NCBI GenBank assembly: GCA_030704615.1
Contig: CM060732.1
Location: 62,911,053 to 62,975,052, forward strand
Source: Takakia lepidozioides
Lineage: Eukaryota > Streptophyta > Takakiopsida > Takakiales > Takakiaceae
Reading direction: 5' to 3'
Length of the DNA stretch: 64,000 nt
Below the pieces are notes generated by a model. It was not told the origin of the DNA and searched no databases. It saw only the letters and a program-made list of their open reading frames with translations. Below are positions 1 through 12,008 of this stretch, one piece after another (the stretch's first letter is position 1; each line of letters opens with the position of its first letter). Position numbers and translations under genes: made by a program.

Positions 1-254
1 CCAGGGCTTTCATGTTGATGCAGCTCTGCAAGACACATACATAAGTGTTGGAGTCTGCACAGAACCCTGGGTGGTCCAGAATATGCAGCGCCTCTTTCAG
101 TCTTCCCTCCTTACACATTGTCCTCACATCCCCACCTGCACTACACATAATTTTGTTGACTCCCTCTCTTGGTCCTCGTTTAGGAGTGGCACTCGAAGTC
201 GAAGTACCACCACTCAGATGTCCCACCGTTTGTCCTCTATGTAAACCTGTCATC
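1..254 (-). CDS. PPR protein N-terminus, cut by window edge
   Basis: An open frame starts at the ATG at 251-253 and runs off the left edge (84 codons). It begins MTGLHRGQT, then a PREGVN block, KEGRLKEALHIL and NTYVCVLQSCINMKAL. This matches position by position the starts of the DYW-PPR genes at 37416 and 49083 (PREGV, ALHIL, TYVCLLQECI.MK). The family is organellar and RNA-binding, so it was probably imported into plastid or mitochondrion. The ATG directly follows a splice acceptor (TGCAG at 255-259 read on minus), so the exon may continue from PDF-motif exons upstream rather than start here. No frame damage is visible in the part seen. Confidence 0.75.
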
Positions 255-423
255 CTGCATGACTCAAAAATGTCAACGATAAAGTTTGTTTCAATCCAAC
301 TTCATATTTCAAGATACCCAAAGACACGTATCCTCCGAGGACAGCCTTTCCAGGAAAATCCAACAGCACTGCGGTAATTTGATCCACTCATAGTTGAAAC
401 AATCATCATTCCAAGAACAATAC

Positions 424-985
424 CCGATATATTCTTGGCCTGGAGGTCCATGCAGCTCACCAATAATAGAACCATCACCAGCCTCTGCTCTACCTTGTGT
501 CATGGCAGCTAGTTCTGCTTTCACCCAAGGAGCATTCCCTGAACTCTCCATCCATAGGCCCTCCTTTGTGCGCTTATGTTTCAAGCTTGGACATTTTGAA
601 AGATTCTGTAAAAACGACCTGTGTGTGCAGTCAGCAGCTGTAGCTTCAAGCAAGCCTACCACCCTTATCATAGACCACGCTCCAACCAGAAAACTCCCTG
701 CCTAATCCAAGGGAACAAGCCTTAACAAAAGCAACTTTCATCCCTGCCTGAAAAGGAAGAATGACCTGACATTGATCAAATCTTACCATTCCAAAATGAA
801 GAAAGTAGTGGACATAAAGTAGCTGAACAGACAATTTAGAACACAAAAAAATCATGCCACCTTCAGTCAAAAGTCCATCTTGATGAACTCATGTCACGGG
901 TGATGAGGCCTCACCTTCAGAAACATTTTGTCCGCTCCCTGTCAGGGATTTGAGAAGAATACCACCCAGGGCCCTTCTATGCTGT
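424..985 (-). CDS. OSB-type PDF-motif exons upstream of the 5' PPR gene
   Basis: Exon 424-605 reads KCPSLKHKRTKEGLWMES, then APWVKAELAAMTQG, ending HGPPGQEYIG. This is the second half of the PDF motif of organellar single-stranded DNA-binding (OSB) proteins (usual form PDFKHK...LWL...PPWV). It follows an acceptor TTTTTACAG and stops at donor GG|GTATTG. Joined across the 169-bp intron 255-423 it is in frame with the PPR start at 253. The companion first-half exon (about 915-985, donor GAAG|GTGAGG) is degenerate and carries a TGA, so this copy is probably damaged upstream. No OB-fold was found. Confidence 0.5.
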
Positions 986-3900
986 AAGTTCATGCCCCAG
1001 ACCACAAGGACACGAAGTATCAGCCACCTTTCTTATGTCTTGATAGATGACCCTCACAGTATCAAACATGTTCTCTCACCACCACCACCAAGGACCTCCT
1101 GCGAGAGCCATTCCAAGAAAATACTTGGCCTACATGCAAGTGCAACTAAAACAAGATCCTTACCCATACTTGCCTTAGCCTTATTGAGTAATGCTAGTGT
1201 AACTATCCACTAGTTGATTCCGGCTGTGGCACAATCTCAGCTGGGGATAGATGTTGAATGATAACCCAATTGCTCCAGGCCAATTTCAGTCTGCAGGTCT
1301 GGCCTCTCAGATGTCCTCCAAGGCAGCAAATCAGGATGTTCTGTATATTGCTGATTTGATTTATGCCTGGGGACCAACAGCTGGCAAAGCACCAGACTGA
1401 TTCTTCCAGCACTTCAACTACCAACACCGTTCCAGCAATTCTCAAGTGGAATGAGTCCCGGTTGGTTTTAAGCAGCTGAATGATTGGTCAGAAACGGATT
1501 TGTCACTGAGCCTGATAGGAGAGGAGTAACCTCTCTCTCTCTCTCTCTCTCTGCTATGGCAAACAACGTCTTCTGAGTACATTCTCTCTCTCTAAAATCT
1601 GTGAGTCAATGGCCCTAAGGTTATGGCAAGCCAATGTTGGTAGGGAACAGCATGAGTACATTCTGTCTCTAATTTGGTTGACTTGTCCACTACCCACATG
1701 GTATCTAATTTTCTAAGGTCCTTAGGTGGTGCCCATCAAGTGAGCAAGGTCTCTTCCTTTGCACCTTCCACAATTCAAGAGGTAGAAGCAGCTCGGACTA
1801 CTCGCCCCAAAGAAGAAGGCACTCTCAAGTGGAATTGACGTTGTGATGCTGCAATGCTATGCTTGTCATCTTTGTCTCTCATGGTGGACTTGGATAGCAA
1901 GGAGGTGAGGCCATGTACCTGGGGTTCCACGGGGATCACTCACTCGGTTTGTTGGTTGGCTGTGATGGATCCAGGTTAGGCTTCACCTTTGCCTTGATAG
2001 CTAAGAGTGGCTGCTGTCTAATGACTTTCTTCTCCAACCTTGTAAATAAGGATCGGTTGCTTAGCATAGAATTTGGAAAGCACATGAAAAGGTGTTCTTT
2101 AAATCTGCTGGCTGATTCTTCTGTTGTATGGTGTTAATATTGATCACAAATCTGAAATACATATGTTCAGCAGCTTTGGCTTGGGTTCATTGAGCTCCTC
2201 TCTCTCACCCACACACACAATTGATGAAACAGGGATATACCAGAAATCCCACAGAAGATGATGACGTAGGACAAGGGCTCCGGCCATTCTCACGTTCCTC
2301 GACAGCCCTCGCTTGATCGTCACGTGAAAGAGTCCTGCGAAGCAATTGGATGTTCTTGCCAGTAATGTAGGGCAGTCTGGAGCCTGGGTCACTCTGACGC
2401 AGGGCACATTGTGACCATGGCACTCTCCGCAGATTTCCGTGGCCTATTTACGCTAACTCCGGCTGGCATCATATCTCTCTCTGGCTATAACTGCACTGAC
2501 ATGAGGCACACTACTTACAATCTGCGACCCTACATTTCCACCTGAGAGAGAGTATGTAGCTCACTGCGAGTGTGGTCGGCTTAGTCTGCTGATTAGGGCG
2601 AGGCGACAATTAGGTTTGAGGTTTAGGTCTAGGTTTTACCATCGAGATCAACTCCGTTGGCCCTGTCACCCCTGCTCCAGGCAAAGGGGAGTTGCCACTT
2701 ATTCTGGGGACCAATTTATCGACAAGTGTAGGTGGATTTCATCCATATTTACAGATGAACACCCAAGAAACATAGTGGGCTGGACACTTCTGTTATGGAC
2801 ACACAGAAGAGGAAAAACTGGAGAACAATAGTGTAAGAACTTAATTCGATATCTGACAACATAGTACACCGGTTTCCTGCATGTCAAATCTTCCCCACCC
2901 CTTCTAGAGTGGCACAGATTGGGATAACATCATGTGGGATCCGAGGTGATAGGGAAGGGAGTATCAGTTCAATTGGTGTAACTCCCACTCGGTGTCACGA
3001 AATTTGACCATCCCCTCTCGAGAGTGACATAGGTCGGAAGGGAGTATCATTCCAATCGTGTATCTTTCACTTGGTGTCACAAAATTTGACGAAGTCCAAA
3101 TTTGACTAAGTATAAAATAAGAGGAAGTCACACCAAACACCGGATGACACGAACTACACAATCTGGGGTGACACTAATCCACACAGAGGAGTTGGACGGA
3201 CCACTACCTACCCATTAAGCCACACGTTACAGCTATGGTCACAATCGCCCTTGCGTAGGATAGGAACCTTCTGCATTCTGAAATATTTAAATAGTAGTCC
3301 AGGATAAGAGTGGGTGGGGAGGATTTGACAAGGGCTCTGTCGAAGGAGCCGATGCTGCTAGTATCTGAGTGTCAGATCGTAAGCATGCATCACAAATTCA
3401 TGTCAATCTAGCACTTGAAAAATCTAAGGCCCTAGCCGCACTGGACGATTTAGCCATGGCTAAGTTTATGTAACTGCCGCATCACGTCATTTAGCCGCTG
3501 TTAAAGTTAGTCAGCGCTAATCGTCGCTAACTACCCCCGGGTATTTGTCCGACGAGATAACCCCTACCCACCCCCACGTACTAACTTTAACCACGCGGGA
3601 CAGCATATGGAAAATTCCAACGCTCCCCGTTCTACCTCCTTCCTCGCGCCCGTCTTCTCGCAGACCATAAGCCACAGAAGGAGGATGGGAACCTGAAGGG
3701 GTTCTTGGCTGCTTGCAGTATGAGAACATGATGAGGACTTTGCGGCAGGGAAATATGATATTTCTAGCTTCCCTACTGGGGAAGAAGGCTTAGGCTTACC
3801 TGCACTTGCTTTCCGCTGAGATTTCTATTTTTGGCAAGTCTATGACCCGTCTTTGGCTAAAAATGTTTCGGGTAGAAATGTAGTTCATCTGCCAGCCCCT

Positions 3901-5937
3901 TTGAGGAACATGATTTCTACAATTCGAGGTAGCTTCAAGTGATGTCATTAATTGCAACACTGGTTTTCTACACATTCCTGCTCTAGTGTGTCTAGTTTCT
4001 TATGTAGGCTGAGCTTTGTAGTTCCAAGTTCAAGTGTCTCTCATGTTGGAATCTAATGCCTGGTGTGCACAGGTGAACAGGATAAGAGAGCTTCCTGGTG
4101 AACAGCAAAATTGTTGTGACCCATACTAACAGTCCTGAGGTGACTCACATATATATTGGTTTCCATTTGGGTAGAGAAAACAAGAGAGAATGGTGTTTAT
4201 TTGCTACTCCAGCTGGCCTCGTGATGATTGTATAGGAGGAGTACGGCTATTGGAAGTTTGTTCTTATAGGAAGCAGGTGGAAGCTTCTAGTGTTCCTTAG
4301 CAATCACAAGCAAATTGCAGAAGAGACAGAGAACTAGGGCAAAATTGAGCTAATGTGTCTGTGGTTGTAAATTTCGTTCGAGATCATAATGCCCTTGATG
4401 AAATGCAGACCTTTGATTTTCTCAGCGTCCTGAGCCCCAATATGAAGGTGGACCTAGTTATATCTGTTCTTGTGATTGTGGGGGATTCCATGATGGTGGC
4501 GTTCCTCATAGCCTCGTGCATGACTTTGGGCTACTGGGGCTATCTCTCCATTGTGGTCCATAAGGAATTCTTACAGGTATTTCTCTCCTAGTGAAGAAAA
4601 GAAACAGTTGGAGTACATTGGCTCATCATTTGTTGTTTTATCCTTGGGAGGGGTATCTGGCATCTTGAGAAGTCTTTGTTACTTTGTGGAGTGGGAGGGT
4701 AGCATATACTAGGATGTTGTAACTCCAGCAAGAAAAGATCAGAGACCCTAAACCCTAAACTGTATGATTGTGGTGGAGATGATTTTGGATGGCAGACCAT
4801 GTCATATGAATCAATAAGATTTTTTTGAAGGAAAAAAAGAACCCTCGACGATGCTCAGCTTTGTGGAAAAGTATTGCCAAACTTGCATAAAGATAATCTT
4901 GTCACTCAATGTTCAATTTACTTCTGAAGCCTAGTCATTTTATGGAGATCATCAATGGTGATTTACGAAGTCTGGTAATTTATGATGTACCCGGTTTGGG
5001 TACCTCAGCTTTACAGCTCCAAGTGTACTTGAGATTGAAAAATTGATGAAAACAACCTCTCTGGGAGGGGGTCATTGCAGGTAGTATCTGAAAAGAAACT
5101 ACAATGGAAGCATGCGGCCATCAATGATCTTCCATGGCTTCTCACAATCTCAGCCCCAAGAGCATCTATTCTCAATTGGATATTGGATCTTCAGTCAAGC
5201 TTTATGAGCACATGGTTGCATTATTTTCTGTTGGTTATGGCTGCTAAATGCCTATTGACTTCTCTGAAGTCTTTTACAACATTTGGCTGCGCCATTCTTG
5301 CCGCTAGGTACTGGACTCTATAACTTGTCATTATTTCTGTGGGATAGTTCCTGACATCCCCCTCATATGACATTTACTAGGCCAGATAAAGTCTTCCTAG
5401 ATTTGGTAGATGATTCGGCTTATTGGGTACATTGATGAAACACAAGCATAAATAACACCTTGTTTGGTAGGAATTGTGCAAACACAGGCTCCGCGTGATG
5501 GTTCTCCCAAGCTGGAACCTAAAGACAAATAATATTATCAAGGATCAAGTGATTCAGCATCTGAAGGACAGGCATACTATCTGACAAGACATGAACTTGT
5601 CCAAAATCCATAGTTGAGAGTGTCAGAGATTGAGAGCCTTGTAAGGGGTTGCTTGGGTTGAAGTAGCCTTGTCAAACATAGGAACTTGTGGTTTTACTCG
5701 AAGATAAGTAAAGAGTTCATGAAGAGAAGCATTCTTCATGTCTGTCCCAAAGCTGTGTTGTTGGGGGAAGGGCTAGGGACAACTTTGAACTCTTTGATAG
5801 TCAGGTGGCAAAGAGACAAAACCCATTGCTCATGGATTCAATATTGGGGGTGGATGTTGTTCTTGACACATTTAGTTTCGGAGCTTATTCTCTATTTGGC
5901 ATCCTTACATCTTATTCCCTGTTTTCTGATTTATAGG
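986..5937. other. No gene supported; scattered simple repeats
   Basis: Only short, unconvincing open frames occur. A (CT)n run lies at 1531-1553. A perfect 14-bp palindrome TTAGCCATGGCTAA lies at 3450-3463, followed by further TTAGC/GCTAA inverted pairs to about 3530, which could be the end of a small DNA transposon. An 80-codon frame at 1203-1445 (minus) and a 78-codon frame at 4355-4591 (plus) show no family I recognise. The latter ends near a possible donor and could be an exon. Confidence 0.4.
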
Positions 5938-6247
5938 TATGTCAGGAGATGTTGGAATTCAAGTACGGAAAAAAAAAGACCAAGAGAGAAGAATTGGTCC
6001 GATGCAGAGATGCATTGGCTCGCTGTGGCAAAGAGGAAGGAGTGGGAGGAGTATAAATCATGCAACCCTCGTGAAAACATGGTCGCTGACAAAGGACCAG
6101 TGGATGAAGATCGCGGATACTCTGGAGAGTGATGGTGTGCAAAGCCGCGACTGGGAAGGGTGCAAGAATAAGTGGAACCAAATGAACAAGCAGTATCGTC
6201 AAATCAAAGACTTCCAACTCCATAGTACAGGAAATCAGGATTACTAG
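5938..6247 (+). pseudogene. Myb/SANT-like (trihelix-type) DNA-binding domain, broken
   Basis: The domain is readable in two frames. The first gives KNWSDAEMHWLAVAKRKEW and EEYKSCNPRENM (to about 6090). The second gives TKDQWMKIADTLESDGVQ, RDWEGCKNKWNQMNKQY and QIKDF (about 6085-6240). The spaced tryptophans and the GCKNKW helix are typical of plant Myb/SANT-like or trihelix domains. A one-base frame change near 6080 and a TAG after NQDY, where the family usually has W, show that it is inactive. An acceptor (TTATAG) precedes position 5938. Such domains occur in transcription factors and as accessory proteins of Harbinger-type transposons. Which applies here is not decidable. Confidence 0.65.
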
Positions 6248-6340
6248 ACCATGTCCAGTCAATACTATGTTTATGGGGTTTAACGACGCCCAACCCCCCG
6301 CGCCCCATTTCCCGTGCGATGCCGTCGCCACGTCGGTTTC

Positions 6341-7192
6341 TGCGACGCCCTGAGCGTCATTTGTTTTTTATTTGGTCAAGTCCCTACCGGCGACGCCCGA
6401 GGTTCAGGTTGTGCCCGGGGTCCCACCACCAAAAAAAAAAAAAAAAAAAAAAAAAACCCGCTTTCTTAATGCAACGCTATGGGGGTTACTGTTTGGGAGC
6501 GACGCTCAGGGCTTTGGAGTTTTTTTTTTGGATAAATCACGCTAAAAATTACTTAATCATTTTTTGGTCTCTGTAGTAGATGATGCAAGAAAAGCGACGC
6601 CAAAGACGTCGCTTACATTTGAGCAACGTGAGGAGTGTTGCTTTGAGGTCCCGACGAGCAACTGATGTATGTATGAACTACCTTATGTATAATTAAATCA
6701 TGAGTTTATGTGTAAGTTTTGTAATTGATATGTTGGTTAGTGTGAAGTGTCTTACTATATATATAACGTAGAGGTCTTGAGTTCAAATTTGCCTAACAAC
6801 ACGTTGAATGATTTAGGAACTCGATATGTGTCGGCTACTTGCAAACACATGCTAATGGGTTAGGTTTGACACTACGTTCCGAATGTGTGTCCCGCCATTT
6901 TTCAAAATTCAAAATTCAGAGAAACTTCAATAAGCGACCCCCAGGGCGTCGCTCCAATACAGCGACTCCTAGGGCCTCGCTTTAAAAAACTGACGTTTGT
7001 GTTTTTTTTTTTTTCCCTCCCTCCTGTATGGCTATTGCGACGTTTGGGGCGTCGCTAGTGGGGATTTTCAGGGAGGTCAGATTTGCGACCCCCCCCCCCC
7101 GGCATCGCCTTAAGTCCGGAATCTCTGACGTCCCCATAGAGACGTCAGAGGCGTCGCAGAAATACGCAATTAGCGGCGCCCGGGCCGTCGTT
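6341..7192. repeat. Cluster of 21-bp imperfect palindromes AGCGAC-N9-GTCGCT
   Basis: Clear 21-bp copies are at 6593-6613, 6622-6642 (AGCAAC/GTTGCT variant), 6933-6953, 6961-6981, 7036-7056 and 7172-7192 (degenerate). Partial or longer forms occur at 6341-6360, 6389-6399, 6498-6512, 7084-7108 and 7125-7146. Arms are mostly AGCGAC and GTCGCT with a C/G-rich centre. Spacing is irregular. They lie downstream of the broken Myb/SANT domain. They resemble transposon subterminal binding sites, but no matching transposon ends were found. Confidence 0.6.
6431..6456. repeat. Poly(A) run of 26
   Basis: An uninterrupted run of A follows CCACCACC. It could be a retroposon tail or simple slippage. No flanking target duplication was identified. 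Confidence 0.8.
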
Positions 7193-7222
7193 AGGGGGAC
7201 GCTAACCCCCCCGAACGGTGTA

Positions 7223-7700
7223 ATGAGTGAGGAGCGGATGGAGGCCAACCTGCCAAAGACATTCCTCAAGGATCTCTTCGAGGATATGGATTGGCAGGGC
7301 AAGCGGGCGTGTAACGCTCCAAGACAAATGTCAAGGAGCATGAGGGTGAGCATTTCTAACTCTCTAGTTTTGTTGTTCTATTTGTTGTTTCTTCTTCCAT
7401 TTGGACTTCTATCTAATATCTCTGTTTTATTTTGTGCCTGCATGTTACACGTAGGTAGCTGTACACAGCCACCAAGTTGTGCCCCTACATCACGAAGCTC
7501 GACTTCAGGCCCATTCATGGCACTTAATGCAAATGCTAATGACCGTCAATGCTATAAAGTTAGAACACTCGTAAATGGATCCTTGGAAAAATAGAAGAAA
7601 CATGTGACCAAAGAGGAAAAAGACACTTCATTGCTTTCCCATTTGGGCACGGGCATCAAGAAGAAAGGGTGTGGTCTAGGTTCTATCCAACTTAATCGAT
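7223..7700 (+). pseudogene. Possible decayed exons of an unrecognised gene
   Basis: A first block reads MEANLPKTFLKDLFEDMD, then WQGKRACNAPRQMSRSMR, and stops at a donor (GTGAGC at about 7346). A second block starts after an acceptor near 7455: VAVHSHQVVPLHHEARLQ, HSWHLMQMLMTVNAIK, then in-frame stops around 7585-7605. The fit of donor and acceptor and the sharp change of composition suggest former coding exons. They may belong with the Myb/SANT-like domain about 1 kb upstream. No family recognised. Confidence 0.3.
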
Positions 7701-9384
7701 GAAGACAAATAACCTTATAACATTCAACCACGTCTTGCACATATCAGGTTACCACATGACAATGTTTTTCGGAAGCACAGCGGCATATATTGAGCTTCCA
7801 ATTTTTGCTGAAACTTTTTGTGTATCTGCATCACAAAGCTTTGATAAGTCATTGAGCTCTAATAGGTACAAACACATATATCACATAACTTAACACTCTT
7901 TTGTGTGACAGACCAAGTTGATTGGAAGATAACTTGACATTACCTCACGTACTCTCCGAGTTCATTTTTCTCTTGGCTAAAATGATGATCAGTCAAATTT
8001 CGCATTTCCACCCCACCACGAACAAAGAAATTGCGGGTACAATAGTAGCTGAATCGTTTCAAGGATCCCTCCGGTGTTGTTCATGGTTGACAAATTTTTT
8101 GGCTAACATCTTTCAAGTTCATCGCGTATGGTGAGAACATCTAATTTCTTCCTAACTTTGCCCACGCCAGCTTTTCTAGAATCTTGAATGGCCTTGTTGG
8201 TAGCCATAGTACATTTCTGATATCGTGCAATATCATGTATAATGTTGAATGGTATCTCGGCTTTGCCTAATTGAACCATTCTCACTTATTGGCTGATCGA
8301 ATGATCTGACCAAGAGTTCTATACATACCACTGATGCTGCACATACACATGCAACATAGACCAATATATCAGATTAAAGAAAAATATCTAACAATGTATA
8401 CATTCAAATGGATTGAAACAAAAATATCTAAGTAATTATTTCCATAGTAGTTTGGAACTACAACTATAGTAAGAGTGTTCGTTCACATTTCCAGAAATTG
8501 CAAATATCGAATGCATGATCGTCTGACTACAAGCCAAAAGATAAAGAAGGCACGTCGGACATGGATGCTTCCCCGTATGATACATCCATAACCTAGGGCT
8601 AACTACACACATCAATTACATCACAGAGATTGAAGCAGAACAAAAAATGCATGTGTAGTGACCAAGAGTGAGACAAAGATGTAGCAGGAAATGCAAGAAA
8701 TGCATTTATGAGAGAACGGGGACGGGAAATACGGGCGTCACGTTGGGGAATGCCTGAGGCATTCAATCTGTTGTATTTTTAAGCAATCTGTTGCACCTCA
8801 AAATGTCAAAGTCCCTCTGGTCTGATATCTCCCTTATTCTGCCCCCTTATTCTTGCTTGTTTCAGATTGCTTCGCTTCCACCAGTTTTCCTAAATGTTGC
8901 ACCATCATTTGGCGATCCTATGTTGCAGCCACTTGGTGATGCTCTTCTTTCTCTACCTTTGGTGACTTCGAGATGGAGCGTCCTCTCGAACCGTGCCTCC
9001 CTCTCCCTACGTCCTTCCACCTTCTCCCTTCAATCTTCCACTTTCTCCAGCCGGTTTGCCTCCATGCTGGAGGCTAGCTTGACCCAGTGCCCTCTTTGAA
9101 AGCTTCCAATAAATTGACACTAGCACCGCCTTTCTTTTTCTTTTGACCAGTAGAATTTGGAAAGGGGTGGGGAGAATTGTTGGTGTACCATTGTGGTCCT
9201 GCCACTGGCGCTGGCTCACGTGGATGGATGTCTGTTTCAGTAGAGGTATCCTTTGCGATATATGAGCTAGCATCTCTTTGCTCATCTGTAAATGGGTCGT
9301 TATCTTCTCCCTACGCACGCAGCCCCCCTAGGTTCAAACAGTTGTTTCTTAATAATGGATTTTTGCAGTGGTTCAACAATCTCC
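7701..9384. other. No gene supported; left flank of the MULE
   Basis: Short frames at 7699-7893, 7922-8134 and 8791-9099 lack recognisable domains. This stretch is the host sequence left of the inferred MULE insertion and should have been contiguous with the sequence starting at 30133 before insertion. Confidence 0.4.
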
Positions 9385-9393
9385 TACTGGAAG
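9385..9393. repeat. Target site duplication, left copy (TACTGGAAG)
   Basis: The 9-mer TACTGGAAG occurs here and again at 30124-30132, directly outside the two ends of an imperfect inverted repeat. Nine bases is the usual duplication length for Mutator-like elements. Two further bases (CC) precede the 9-mer on both sides, so the exact boundary could shift by up to 2. Confidence 0.7.
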
Positions 9394-9690
9394 GAGGGCA
9401 GCAAAGCCGTGAGTAGAACCTGTGAGTAGATTCCTGGATGCGTGAGCAGATTCCCCGAAGCGTGAGCAGATTTCGCGCTGGACCCCAAAACTGTGGGAAC
9501 AAGTAGACCTATTTCCGTGGACGCCAACTTCACTGGAAAGACGCAGTCTCCGCTCCATCGGACCAAAGGCAGACAGGCTCCATGACGACAGAAGTGGCAC
9601 GAATGCACGATGATACATTCACGGATGAATGGATTTGGGATGGACGTAAAAGTGTAATGGATGAACATTGGATGAAGCACGGATGAGAAG
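9394..9690 (+). repeat. Left terminal/subterminal repeat region of the MULE
   Basis: This region starts at the inferred terminus. Four copies of GTGAGyAGA-type repeats lie at about 9408-9480. CCTATTTCCGTGGACGCC follows at about 9508-9530. GGATGAA-rich repeats run from about 9610 to 9690. The same three blocks in the same order, inverted, occur at the right end (29880-30123). Confidence 0.7.
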
Positions 9691-9698
9691 TTGTCCAG

Positions 9699-11308
9699 AT
9701 GGATCAAAGAGCTAGAAGACTGGTTGGGCTTTTGGCACTTCAGATACAGACAGTGGGGTGCCTTCATGACCGCTGTAAGTTTGACTCATACTACCATGAT
9801 TTTCAATTCTTCTTATATATATGGGGGTGTGCACCAGCGGCCTTGCTATCCAGTCCAGTCCAGTTGAATACTGCTCCACATAACAGTGGCATGTGTGTGG
9901 CATTTACCTACAGAATATGTCACTGGAAGACATTGCGGATATGCCATCTTGCAATCTCGCGGAGACTGTTCATAGTATGTGGATGGCGCAATCTGGTAAG
10001 AACGGCCGGAACCTTTACGTTGCAACTGCAGATGACCTTATCTGTGCTCTTTCGCAACAAACAAAGTACCGAGACTTCCTCAGGGGATGGGATGCTGGTA
10101 AGGGGCCGGACAGGACAGAGTTGCTGCTCAGGGCTGCTAACAGATGCAAGCATCCTGCAAAAATGGCGCGGGCTGTTAACGAGTACACGATTGGAACACC
10201 TTTGCAGTCCAGGCTCCCACATCTGGAAGGTGAGGAGAGATTCGGATCATGCAAGCGCAAACTGGACACCCCTCCAGGATCGGCGGGTGACTCCCATCGG
10301 CATGATCGAGATAATTTCTCCATACCTCGTGTGCCTGTGCCACCCAATTTCGGATGTACTACTCCATCTGTGGATGCAGGTTGTTCTGCAGATTTCGATG
10401 CAACATATGCCACAGCTCCGGCACGGGGAGAAGGACGGACGCTGCTGCCGGTTGAGGAGACCGATTGTGGTGATGCAATGTGGCACATAGAACGGACTCC
10501 GAAAGGATCGAAAGTTGGTTGTTCTACTATCAGGGCACTGTCTTTTGTGAAGTGCACAAGTAAAATTTGCAGAGGCGCTGGCGGGACTCCAGCACCGACA
10601 TTCACAGGTTTGTTCAAATATTACTCAGCGCGGGAGTCTAGACCTCACAAGTTCTGGTTCTGCCCCGATGACATTCAGCATTGTGTGATGGGGACTTGTC
10701 GGGATTCAGTCATCAGCAAGCCTACCATCCCTGTCGTCTGGCCAGTCAAGGTCGGAACATCTCTCTCCAAACAAGAGATTGACATGCTGGAGGATGCAGG
10801 GTTTCGACTTCCAAGAGGCCCAACAGTCCTAACACCAACATCATCTCGTGGTACGCCATCCGCATTCCCTACACGTCCACCACATGGGAACGACTGGCCA
10901 ACGAAAATGAATGGAAAACCGGTTCGTCGTATTGAGGCAGGTGCAGATAACCAGTGCAAAATTGAGTCTGCGAGAACCCTGCAGTGTCGGGTTGCCCAAA
11001 TTGTGAATGTCCCCCCTCCAGGCTATGGGTGGGTGTACAATATGGTGACTTTGGGATCGGTTCTTCATGATAGGACTTATGAGATTACTATTGGGAATTT
11101 TCCTAATTGCACATGCCCGGACTTCGACAACACGATAAACAACTCCATTGGAAAGAGATGTAAATTTGTTCCATGCAAACATCTTTACTACATCTACATT
11201 CACAGGATGTTTTGTGATCCTCAACGAGACACGTGCATTCACCAATGCACAATGGGTCCTAGTGACGTTCAAACACTTCTGCAGAGAGATAGGATAGTTG
11301 ACATCTGA
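9699..11308 (+). CDS. MULE transposase C-terminal part with SWIM zinc finger
   Basis: Exon 9699-9774 reads WIKELEDWLGFWHFRY and RQWGAFMTA and ends at donor GTAAGT. Exon 9914-11308 starts in the same phase with NMSLEDIADMPSCNLAETVH and is open to the TGA at 11306-11308 (about 465 codons). Near its end NFPNCTCPDF and FVPCKHLYYIYIH give the CxC...CxH SWIM zinc-binding pattern of MULE transposases. The catalytic domain is not upstream. It is found on the minus strand at 12.0-13.25 kb, ending just where this protein segment would follow. The two are most simply halves of one gene separated by an inversion of about 9.69-12.0 kb. Exon 2 has no internal stop. Confidence 0.7.
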
Positions 11309-11558
11309 TGTGTTTTCTCGGAGTTCTGTATGTGTCAATGACTCCACTATGTTGAATTACTTTGATATGCTCCACTATCGCGAGTTCACCAATGTTTCTT
11401 AATTTGTCCACTATTGGAAATGAGACCAGTCACTCTTCATGGATCCACTTTGCTCAAGTAACCCAACCTTTCCCCATTTTTGGGCTTTTATTTATTTTAT
11501 TTTATTTTTGTCTTTTATCGTATTTGGTGAAATTCCATTGTCCAAACAGGGCATGGGA

Positions 11559-11759
11559 TTAAGATGCCGTTGACGACATCTTAATTAGTGCTTCCCTGAG
11601 CAGGATTACAGTTCCCCCCTATGGGTCTCTCCAGACAATCTTTTTTTATATGCTCCACTATCGCAAGTTCACCAACGTTTTTTAATAGATCCACTAATGC
11701 AGTCACTCTTCATGGATCCACTTTGTTCAAGTAAACCCAGGCCTTTCTCCATTTGGGGC

Positions 11760-11797
<38 letters not shown>

Positions 11798-12008
11798 TGT
11801 GATTGATCCTGTTTGGTGAAATTCCCATGTTCAAAGAGGGCAGGGGATTAGATGCCGTTGACGACATCTTAATTCGTCATTCCCTGAGAAGGGTTACAAC
11901 TTCCCCTATGATTTTTTCCAGGCCACATTTTTCTTCTTGCAACGATTTTCATGGGTTCATTTCTCATGTTGAGCTTGCGATTTAAGATGTCGTTGACGAC
12001 ACCTTAAT
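11559..12008. repeat. Three copies of the 28-bp MULE palindrome
   Basis: Near-palindromes ATTAAGATGCCGT / ACGACATCTTAAT type occur at about 11559-11587, 11848-11873 and 11981-12008. They have the same TTGAC centre as the array at 23.4-25.1 kb. They sit between the stop of the SWIM exon and the end of the opposed catalytic exon. The last one overlaps the suspected inversion junction. Confidence 0.75.
11764..11791. repeat. (TA)n microsatellite
   Basis: A run of alternating AT of about 28 bases, with no further structure. Confidence 0.85.

Noticed and set aside
4355-5323. Possible membrane-protein or channel exons
   Set aside because: Hydrophobic stretches are present but no family motif, and splice signals do not link the frames convincingly.
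9385-9393. Target duplication longer than 9 bp (CCTACTGGAAG, 11 bp)
   Set aside because: The extra CC on the right is needed for ungapped alignment of the inverted ends, and 9 bp is typical of MULEs. I kept 9 but note the ambiguity.
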